A stretch of 33,513 nucleotides of DNA from Acidobacteriota bacterium. Lineage in GTDB: Bacteria; Acidobacteriota; Vicinamibacteria; Vicinamibacterales; 2-12-FULL-66-21. The position numbers and the translations under genes are program-made. How positions within the stretch are numbered: position 1 is the first letter of the stretch; every line of letters starts with the position of its first letter. This document shows positions 16,369 through 23,607 of the stretch, one piece after another. The stretch covers positions 1 to 33,513 of the forward strand of contig JACCRT010000039.1 in assembly GCA_013813355.1 (NCBI GenBank). The letters run 5' to 3'. The notes below the pieces were generated by a model. That model was not told where the DNA came from. It worked only from the letters and a program-made list of their open reading frames with translations, and searched no databases.

Positions 16369-17412
16369 TTGCTTCCCCTACAGGTCCGCTTCATCAGCGG
16401 CTCGCGGCGCGGGCAGAAAACTGCCTTTCACCACTCCCCGGTTCGCGCCGGCCGGAGCCGCGACAGCGACCTCCTGGTTCCCGAACTGACCGAACCCCTG
16501 TCGAGCGGCCGCCATGCGGAGTTCGTCTTCGAGGACGGCCACTGGTGGGTCGTCGATTGCGCATCCACGAACGGCACTCGGCTCAACGGCCTGCCGGTGA
16601 GCCGGGCACGGCTGCAGGACCGCGACCGCCTCTCGTTTCGCGATGTCGATCTGGAGGTCCGTGTTGGCGCCGCCCGCCATCTCGGCCGCGCCGCGCTCGG
16701 CGCAGCGCTCATCGTGTTGCTCGCGATCATGGGCTGGGTTGCCTGGGAGGCCACGCGCCGCCCCCTCGACGCCATCGCGTCCGCGGCGCGCCGCTCCGTG
16801 TACCTGCTGACGATCCACGACGCCGAGCGGCGGACGGCCGTCGGGACCGCGTTCGCCGTGGACGCCTCCGGGCAGCTCGTGACCAACGCGCACGTCGCGG
16901 CGCCGCTGGCCGCGCTGCTGGCCACTGCGCAGTCCCCCATCCCGTATGCCGTCGGCGCCGACGATCCCGAGCGACCGCGACGCATCACGGGCATCAGGCT
17001 TCATCCCGGCTGGAGGGAGGGCTCCATCTCGAACGATGTGGCGCTGGTCACCGTCGAGCAGGGGCCCGCGCTCTCGCCGCTCCAACTGGCGCGCAGCGAC
17101 CAGCTTGCAGCCCTCGAGCCCGGAGTGACGGTCGCGATCTTCGGCTTCCCGGCGGCCTTCACCTATCCGGACCGCCCGCTGGGAAGTCTCGCGGTCAACG
17201 TCCTCAGGGAGGTCCGGGGCTCACGCTATCTGGTGGTCGGTGTGGCGGTGACCGCGGGATCGAGCGGCAGCCCCGTCTTCGCGATTGACGGCACCGTGGT
17301 CGGGATGATCGTGGGAAGCGGCCGGGCAGGTGCCGGCAACGTCGGCACCGAGGTGAACACCAGCCCCGGTGTCGCGCTCAGCGCGGCCGTGGTCCGCGAA
17401 GTGCTGCAGTAG
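16369..17412 (+). CDS. FHA domain - TM helix - trypsin-like (S1/HtrA-type) serine protease
   Basis: FHA: AGRSRDSDLLV..LSSGRHAEFVFEDGHWWVVDCASTNGTRLNG; TM ALGAALIVLLAIMGWVAW; protease triad LVTNAHVAAP, SNDVALV, TAGSSGSPVFAIDG. Start codon (TTG) uncertain. Confidence 0.85.
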   Translation: MLPLQVRFISGSRRGQKTAFHHSPVRAGRSRDSDLLVPELTEPLSSGRHAEFVFEDGHWWVVDCASTNGTRLNGLPVSRARLQDRDRLSFRDVDLEVRVGAARHLGRAALGAALIVLLAIMGWVAWEATRRPLDAIASAARRSVYLLTIHDAERRTAVGTAFAVDASGQLVTNAHVAAPLAALLATAQSPIPYAVGADDPERPRRITGIRLHPGWREGSISNDVALVTVEQGPALSPLQLARSDQLAALEPGVTVAIFGFPAAFTYPDRPLGSLAVNVLREVRGSRYLVVGVAVTAGSSGSPVFAIDGTVVGMIVGSGRAGAGNVGTEVNTSPGVALSAAVVREVLQ

Positions 17413-17499
17413 CCCTCGTCCCCTGGAAGCGTGATGAGTTGCACGAGTCCCGGGGCGCGGCGCCCGGATCGCAAGGCGCGACGACCGCGCAGAGTGGGC

Positions 17500-19542
17500 C
17501 TAGCCTCCGCCCTTCACCATGAACGCCTTGACCCGCGCCAGCGTGTCGATCGCCACAACCCGCGCATTCTCGTTCGCGCGCTCCGCGCCGAGGCGCTGAT
17601 CGAAACTGAACGTTCGCGCGGGGGCCATCGGGATCACGCGGTCCAGTTTCGGTGCGTCCCCCATCACCTCGATCGAATACGTCCGCACGGCCATCACTGT
17701 GCCGAACTGCTGCTCGCGCCGCTCGTCGATGGCCGTGGCCGTCGCGACAAGGATGATGTCGGCGCGATCCGACGAGCGGGCGATGCCCAGGCGCTCGCGT
17801 TCGAGCGCCTGGTCGAAGGCAGCTCGCACGGCGCCGCACACCTCGCCGGCGCCGCGGCATTCCACGAACACGGACGGACTGGCCGGCAGCGCTTGCACGC
17901 CTTGCGTGGACGGCGCGGGCGGTGACGCGGCACCTACCGGGGGTGGCGCGGCCCCCGTGAGAGGTGACCCCGTAGTTGCGGGAGGCACCCCACTCGCCGG
18001 AGGTGGCGCAGCCTGAGTAGATGGGGCTGCCGCACCGGCGTTCCCGGTTCCGCTGGATGCCGCGGATCCGCCCGGCGCACGCTGCGGCGGCGTGGTCGCG
18101 CTGCCACCGCCACCAGGCGCGCCGCTGGCCGAGGCGGACGCCGCCGCCGTCTCACCGGGAGCAATTACCTGGTCTGCTGGCGGACCTGCTGCGGACGTTG
18201 ATGCTCCTTCGGCCCGATCAATCGGCGGCAATGCTGTTGCCAATGACGCGTCCGGCGGGTGCGACCCTGTGTCCGTCGTCGCCTGCGGCGTCCCGCCGCC
18301 CGCCCGCTCGGTGAAAAACCAGAGCGCCCCGCCCAGGCCCGCGATAAGGGCGATGATGGCGGCGATCGAGCCGAGTGCGCCAAGCGAGCTCCCGGGTTTC
18401 GGCGTGAAGCCGGCCTCTGGTGTGACGGGCGGGGCTGGCACCGTCGGGCGGGTTCCCCGCAGGCCAACATCCGGCGCGGCGAGCGCCTGCTCCATCCCGG
18501 CCTGCGGCGTGGGCATGGTCAGGTCCGGGTCATCAAGCGCCCCTCGGAGGGCGCCCACGGCAAGTGATGGCGACGCGCCGAGCGGTCTCGCGGGTTCCCT
18601 GCCGGCGCCCGCTTCCAGCGCCGCGGCAAGTTCCTCCGCGGTCTGGTAGCGGTTGGCGGGATCCTTCTCGAGACACTTGAGCGCGACCGCCTCCAGGAAT
18701 GGCGGGATGCCGATGTCGGGTCGCCGCCGGGACGGCGGCGCCGGCGTTTCGGTCATGTGCTTGACCAGGATCGCCGGCGTGGACGGATCGGTGAACGGCA
18801 CCTCGCCGACCAGCATCTCGTAGAGCATCACGCCGAGCGAGTAGAGGTCGCTCCGCCCGTCCACGTCCTTCCCCATCGTCTGCTCAGGCGACATGTACTG
18901 GGGCGTGCCGAGTGCGTAGCCGGGCGCGGTAAGCTCGGTCTGTACCTCGTCGAACGTCTTCGCGATCCCGAAGTCGAGGAGCTTGGTTATCTCGCGCCCC
19001 TCGCTGTCACGCGTCAGCATGACGTTCTGCGGCTTGAGGTCTCGATGGATGATGTGGTGCCTGTGCGCAAGGGCGAGGGCGCTGGCGACCTGCCGCACGA
19101 TTGACACGATGCGCGGCGGGTCGATGCGGCCCTGGCGCCGGATCTCGTCTTTGAGGCTCCGGCCATCGACGAGTTCCATCGCGATGTACAGGGTGCCGTC
19201 GTCGGTCTGACCGAGGTCGTAGACCGCCACGATCCCCGGGTGGTTCAAGCTGGTGGCCGCGCGTGCTTCGCGCTGGAAGCGCCGGACCACGTCGTCGGAG
19301 CTGACGAGCTCAGCCTTAATCAGCTTGACGGCCACCGGCTTGTTCAGCATGACGTGCGTGGCACGGAAGACGGCACCCATGCCGCCGCTGCTGAGATGGC
19401 TTTCGAGGCGATACTTGCCCTGCAGCACCGCGCCCACGAAGCGTTCTTCAGTCGGGCGGTGGCCCTCGAGAACCGTGCCGTCCTTCGGGCAGAGCCGTAC
19501 GTTGGGAGGATAGGACGTTCCGCAGTTGGGGCAGGCGATCAT
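17500..19542 (-). CDS. Ser/Thr protein kinase with N-terminal zinc ribbon, TM helix, low-complexity linker and CsgG/FlgO-like C-terminal domain
   Basis: MIACPNCGTSYPPNVRLCPKDGTVLEG zinc ribbon; SSGGMGAVFRATH, VAVKLI, HHIIHRDLKPQNVML, KLLDFGIAKTF; TM LGSIAAIIALIAGLGGALWFF; A/P/G/S/T linker; C-terminal RADIILVATATAIDERRE.. domain. Confidence 0.92.
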   Translation of the reverse strand: MIACPNCGTSYPPNVRLCPKDGTVLEGHRPTEERFVGAVLQGKYRLESHLSSGGMGAVFRATHVMLNKPVAVKLIKAELVSSDDVVRRFQREARAATSLNHPGIVAVYDLGQTDDGTLYIAMELVDGRSLKDEIRRQGRIDPPRIVSIVRQVASALALAHRHHIIHRDLKPQNVMLTRDSEGREITKLLDFGIAKTFDEVQTELTAPGYALGTPQYMSPEQTMGKDVDGRSDLYSLGVMLYEMLVGEVPFTDPSTPAILVKHMTETPAPPSRRRPDIGIPPFLEAVALKCLEKDPANRYQTAEELAAALEAGAGREPARPLGASPSLAVGALRGALDDPDLTMPTPQAGMEQALAAPDVGLRGTRPTVPAPPVTPEAGFTPKPGSSLGALGSIAAIIALIAGLGGALWFFTERAGGGTPQATTDTGSHPPDASLATALPPIDRAEGASTSAAGPPADQVIAPGETAAASASASGAPGGGGSATTPPQRAPGGSAASSGTGNAGAAAPSTQAAPPPASGVPPATTGSPLTGAAPPPVGAASPPAPSTQGVQALPASPSVFVECRGAGEVCGAVRAAFDQALERERLGIARSSDRADIILVATATAIDERREQQFGTVMAVRTYSIEVMGDAPKLDRVIPMAPARTFSFDQRLGAERANENARVVAIDTLARVKAFMVKGGG

Positions 19543-19579
19543 TCGAGATGGCGTCTCCTGAGACGTCGAAAGGATCAGA

Positions 19580-19609
19580 ATTGTAGCCGTTTCGTCCACT
19601 TGACAACAA
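19580..19609 (-). promoter_or_regulatory. Candidate promoter of the zinc-ribbon kinase
   Basis: Minus strand TTGTTG - 18 bp - TACAAT upstream of the ATG at 19542 (alternative TTGTCA with 15-bp spacer). Confidence 0.35.
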
Positions 19610-19800
19610 GGCTCCCCGCGCCCATATTGAACCCATACTCTCCTCATTCCACAGGAGGCCGTTCGTTGGACACACCGCCGGATTCGCAAACGGGCTGAAC
19701 GGGGTTCCACCGAACCCGCGCCGTGTGGCCTCCGGTTGACTCCGGGCACACAGCCCCACCACTACCGGTGGGACCCCGTCTCCGCCCCCCGCCGCCATCC

Positions 19801-19887
19801 GCGCCGACTGCGTCAGTCCAACGCACCCTGTGCGTCACTCCCCGCACCCTCTGCGACAGTCCCCACTCACCCTGTGCGTTCGTCCCC
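19801..19887 (+). repeat. Imperfect ~21-nt direct repeats (3 clear copies plus 1 degenerate)
   Basis: GCACCCTGTGCGTCACTCCCC / GCACCCTCTGCGACAGTCCCC / (AC)TCACCCTGTGCGTTCGTCCCC, preceded by degenerate GCGCCGACTGCGTCAGTCCAAC. Confidence 0.65.
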
Positions 19888-19909
19888 CTTTCAGATATAG
19901 GATTTCCGC

Positions 19910-20647
19910 GTGACGATCCTGTTCTGTTTCGCCCACCCTGACGACGAAAGCTTTTCAGGGGCTGGAACCGCCATGCGGTGCGCGGCCGCGGGGGCGAAGA
20001 CCGTCCTCGTCACGGCAACCCTCGGCGAACGCGGGAAGCGGGGAGACCCGCCCGTCTGCGAGGAGGCGGACCTGCCCGCGGTGCGCGAACACGAGTTGCG
20101 GAACGCGGCGGCCGTCATCGGGTTCGACGAACTCCACCTGCTGGGATACCGGGATCGTGAGCTGGCCGACGCGCCGCCGGAGGCCATGCGGCGGGTGCTG
20201 GTGAGCCACCTTCGGCGGCTGCGGCCCGCGGTGGTCGTCACGTTCGATCCGAATGGCTTCAACGCGCACCCCGACCATGTGGCCATCAGTCGCTTCTGCA
20301 GCGAGGCGATTGCCGCGGCAGCCGATCCCCGATGGCACCCGGACGCCGGCGCGCCGCACCAGGTTCGGAGGCTCTTGTGGACCCCGCCCGTCGCTCCGTG
20401 GGACGCCGTGGCCCTAGACCTAGACCTGGCCGCGCAACCGGGCGCGGACTTCGTCATTGATGTGTCGGCGTTCCGGAAGCGCCGGATCGCTGCGCTCCGG
20501 GCACACCGGACGCAGCACCTGTCGGTCGATCGCTATTTCTTCGATCGGCCAGAGCTCGACCGCATTGTGGACGTGGAGATCTGGCGACAGGCATGGGGGC
20601 CGGCCCTGGCCACGCGGCCGAGCCGCGACGTGTTCGACGGCCTCTGA
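19910..20647 (+). CDS. PIG-L/LmbE-family deacetylase
   Basis: MTILFCFAHPDDESFSGAGT (AHPDDE metal-binding motif), VLVTATLGERG, LGYRDREL, FDPNGFNAHPDHVAIS. Confidence 0.92.
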   Translation: MTILFCFAHPDDESFSGAGTAMRCAAAGAKTVLVTATLGERGKRGDPPVCEEADLPAVREHELRNAAAVIGFDELHLLGYRDRELADAPPEAMRRVLVSHLRRLRPAVVVTFDPNGFNAHPDHVAISRFCSEAIAAAADPRWHPDAGAPHQVRRLLWTPPVAPWDAVALDLDLAAQPGADFVIDVSAFRKRRIAALRAHRTQHLSVDRYFFDRPELDRIVDVEIWRQAWGPALATRPSRDVFDGL

Positions 20648-20733
20648 GCAACAGCTCAAGAGTCCTGCTACAATTATGCGCACCCCGCAGCAGCCGCTGC
20701 CAGTTGTGCACCTGGCGCCGCCGTGTCAACCGC

Positions 20734-23604
20734 ATGGCCCCGACCCTGATTTCGCATTACCGCCTGCTCGACCAGCTTGGCGAAGGTGGCATGGGCGTGG
20801 TGTATCGCGCCGAAGACGTGCGCCTCGGCCGCGAAGTCGCCATCAAGCTGCTGCGCACCAGCGAGGTCCCGTCGGCGGAATGGCTCGCCCGCTTCGAACG
20901 GGAGGCTCGCCTTGCCTCGTCGCTGCAGCACCCGCACATCTGCACCATCCACGAGCTGGGCGAGCACGAGGGGCAGCCGTTTCTCGCCATGGAGCGGCTC
21001 GAGGGCCGCACCCTCCGGCAGGTGATCGACGACCCGATGCCAGCCCAGCGGGTGATTGGGCTGGCACGGCAGGCGGCCGACGCGCTCGACGCGGCACACC
21101 GCCGCGGGATTATTCACCGCGACATCAAGCCAGCCAACCTGTTCGTCAGCTATGGCGACCATCTGAAGGTCCTCGATTTCGGCCTCGCCAAGCTTGCGTC
21201 GGCCGGAGACGTTCACGGCGAGCGCGCGCCGTCGAGCCCGACCCTTCCCGCACCGGCCGGGCTCGACCTCACGCGCGCCGGCGATCGCGTCGGCACGACC
21301 GCCTACATGTCTCCGGAGCAGGCGCTTGGGCAGCCGCTCGACGCGCGGACGGACCTGTTCTCGCTCGGCAGCGTGATCTACGAGATGGCGACCGGCCGAC
21401 GGGCCTTCGGGGGCGACGACATCGCGCTCATCGTCACGAAGATCATCAACGGGATACTCGTCCCGCCCTCCACGGTCAATGCTGCCATCCCGGCGCAACT
21501 CGAGGCGATCGTCCTGCGACTGCTCGCGGTGGACCCTGCGAACCGGTACCAGACGGCCGCCGAACTGATAATCGATCTTTCCGCGGCGGCCGAATCCCTC
21601 GAGCCACGGGAGGAAGCTGCCGCGCTCTCACAGCCCCGTCCCATCAAGCGAGCTCGCCTGCAGGCCGTTGTGCCGCTCGTACTGGGCGCGCTGGTGCTGG
21701 CGGGGGTGGCGAGGTGGACGCTGGCACCCCGCGGCGCGGCATTGACGGATCGCGACAGCCTGCTCGTGGCGGCGTTCGAGAACACGACGGGCGATCCCAT
21801 GTTCGATGACGCGCTCATCCATGGCCTCAAGGTGCAGCTCGGCCAGTCACCCTTTCTCGATATCGTTCCCGACGCGCGCGTCCGCGAGACGCTGCGGCTG
21901 ATGGGCCGTCCAGACGACGAGGCCCTGACGGCGTCGACGGTGCGCGAGGTCTGCGAGCGGATGGGCGTGCGTGCGATGCTCGAAGGCTCGATCGCACCGC
22001 TCGGTGCCAACTACGTGCTCACGTTGAACGCCACCGAGTGCCAGACCGGCGAACCTCTGGCGCGGGCACAGGGCGAAGCCACGAGCGATGCACGCGTGCT
22101 GGCGGTCCTCGGCTCGATCTCGTCGTCCATCCGTCAGACGCTTGGTGAGTCACTGCCCACGCTGGAGCGGTTCGATGTCCCGATCGAGCAGGCCACGACG
22201 CCGTCGCTGGCAGCGCTGAAGGCGTACACGCTGGGCCTCGAGGAACGCCGACGGGGCCGCGAGCTCGAATCGGTCGCATTTTTCAACCAGGCGACCGAGC
22301 TCGACCCCCACTTCGCCGCCGCCTACGCAACGTTGTCGACGGTGTACGGCAGCCTCGGCGAATGGCGTCGAAGCGAAGAGTTCGCCCGCAAGGCGTACGA
22401 CCTCCGGGACCGCGTCAGCGAACGCGAGCGGCTGTTCATCACCTACCAGTTCCACGACCGGGTGACCGGGGACCAGGACAAGGCCGCTGCCACGCTCGAA
22501 CTGTGGCGAACCCAGTACCTGCGTGAGTCGCGGCCGTCCAACGCCCTGGCGGTGATTCACAACCGTGTCGGCCGCTACGAGCAGGCGGAGGCCGAGGCCC
22601 GCGAGGCGCTGCGGCGAACGCCCGGGCATCCGTTCCCCCTGTCGAACCTCGCCTTGACCTATCGCGCGCTCGGGCGCTATGACGACGCGCGCCGGGTGGC
22701 GGAGGAGGCGGTTGCGCTCGGCGTGGAAACGTCCCCGACGCGCCGGTTGCTGTATCAGCTCGGGATGCTGACCGGCGACGGATCGGCGGACGCGCACGTC
22801 ACCTGGGCGAAGGACCGGCCGCGCGAGTTCGACCTCGTCTCGGCGCAGGCGGAGGTAGCGGCGTTCGACGGCCGGATGCAGGAGGCCGGCGAACTCTACC
22901 AGCGTGCGGCGGACATGGCGCTGGCACGCCGGCTGCGCGGCACCGCCTCCGGGTACGCGGCACGGGTCGCCTGGACGGAGGTCCTCTATCGTCCGGCGCC
23001 AGAGGCTGCCGCGCGCGTCCGCCGCGTCGTGGCGCTCATCGAGGGCGGGCGCGAGGGGCCCGGCTCCGTGCCGCGCTTCCGCGGGGCGGCGGCCTACGCG
23101 CTGGCCGGCATGACGACCGAAGCGCAGGCTATTGTCGCGGAGGCCGAGCAGCGATACCCGGAGTCCACGCTGGTCCGTGACGTGCTGGCCCCCTCGACCA
23201 GGGCTGCGCTGGCGCTGCGGCAGGGCCGTGCCCAGGCCGCGCTCGACGCCCTGGAGGCAACCAGGCGCACCGAAACCGGCACGATGGCCGGCCTGGTCCC
23301 CGTGTATTTGCGCGCCGAAGCGATGCTGATGGCGGGGTCCGCCGCACCGGCCGCGCGGGAGTACCAGAGGATCCTGGAGCATCGCGGGGTCGATCCCTTT
23401 ACGCCGCTCATCCCGCTCGCGCATCTCGGCATCGCGCGCGCCAGGGCGCTGGCAGGCGACGCCGCCGGCAGCCGTCAGGCGTACGAGGCGCTCTTCGAGC
23501 TCTGGCGAGACGCGGATGCCGACCTGGCCCCGCTGACGGCCGCACGGGCGGAGTACGCCCGCCTCAGCACGCTCGGCCCGGTGCCGGAGCATTCGTCCCG
23601 GTAA
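20734..23604 (+). CDS. Transmembrane Ser/Thr protein kinase with FlgO/TolB-N-like and TPR sensor region (catalytically intact)
   Basis: LGEGGMGVVYRAEDVRLGREVAIKLL, GIIHRDIKPANLFV, KVLDFGLAKL, TTAYMSPEQ; TM VVPLVLGALVLAGVARW; VRAMLEGSIAPLG domain; multiple TPRs. ATG at 20734. Confidence 0.93.
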   Translation: MAPTLISHYRLLDQLGEGGMGVVYRAEDVRLGREVAIKLLRTSEVPSAEWLARFEREARLASSLQHPHICTIHELGEHEGQPFLAMERLEGRTLRQVIDDPMPAQRVIGLARQAADALDAAHRRGIIHRDIKPANLFVSYGDHLKVLDFGLAKLASAGDVHGERAPSSPTLPAPAGLDLTRAGDRVGTTAYMSPEQALGQPLDARTDLFSLGSVIYEMATGRRAFGGDDIALIVTKIINGILVPPSTVNAAIPAQLEAIVLRLLAVDPANRYQTAAELIIDLSAAAESLEPREEAAALSQPRPIKRARLQAVVPLVLGALVLAGVARWTLAPRGAALTDRDSLLVAAFENTTGDPMFDDALIHGLKVQLGQSPFLDIVPDARVRETLRLMGRPDDEALTASTVREVCERMGVRAMLEGSIAPLGANYVLTLNATECQTGEPLARAQGEATSDARVLAVLGSISSSIRQTLGESLPTLERFDVPIEQATTPSLAALKAYTLGLEERRRGRELESVAFFNQATELDPHFAAAYATLSTVYGSLGEWRRSEEFARKAYDLRDRVSERERLFITYQFHDRVTGDQDKAAATLELWRTQYLRESRPSNALAVIHNRVGRYEQAEAEAREALRRTPGHPFPLSNLALTYRALGRYDDARRVAEEAVALGVETSPTRRLLYQLGMLTGDGSADAHVTWAKDRPREFDLVSAQAEVAAFDGRMQEAGELYQRAADMALARRLRGTASGYAARVAWTEVLYRPAPEAAARVRRVVALIEGGREGPGSVPRFRGAAAYALAGMTTEAQAIVAEAEQRYPESTLVRDVLAPSTRAALALRQGRAQAALDALEATRRTETGTMAGLVPVYLRAEAMLMAGSAAPAAREYQRILEHRGVDPFTPLIPLAHLGIARARALAGDAAGSRQAYEALFELWRDADADLAPLTAARAEYARLSTLGPVPEHSSR

Positions 23605-23607
23605 TCC

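Noticed and set aside
17890-18250. Low-complexity GC-rich stretch considered as a DNA repeat array
   Set aside because: Encodes the Ala/Pro/Gly/Ser/Thr-rich linker of the zinc-ribbon kinase; periodicity is codon-level, no conserved nucleotide unit.
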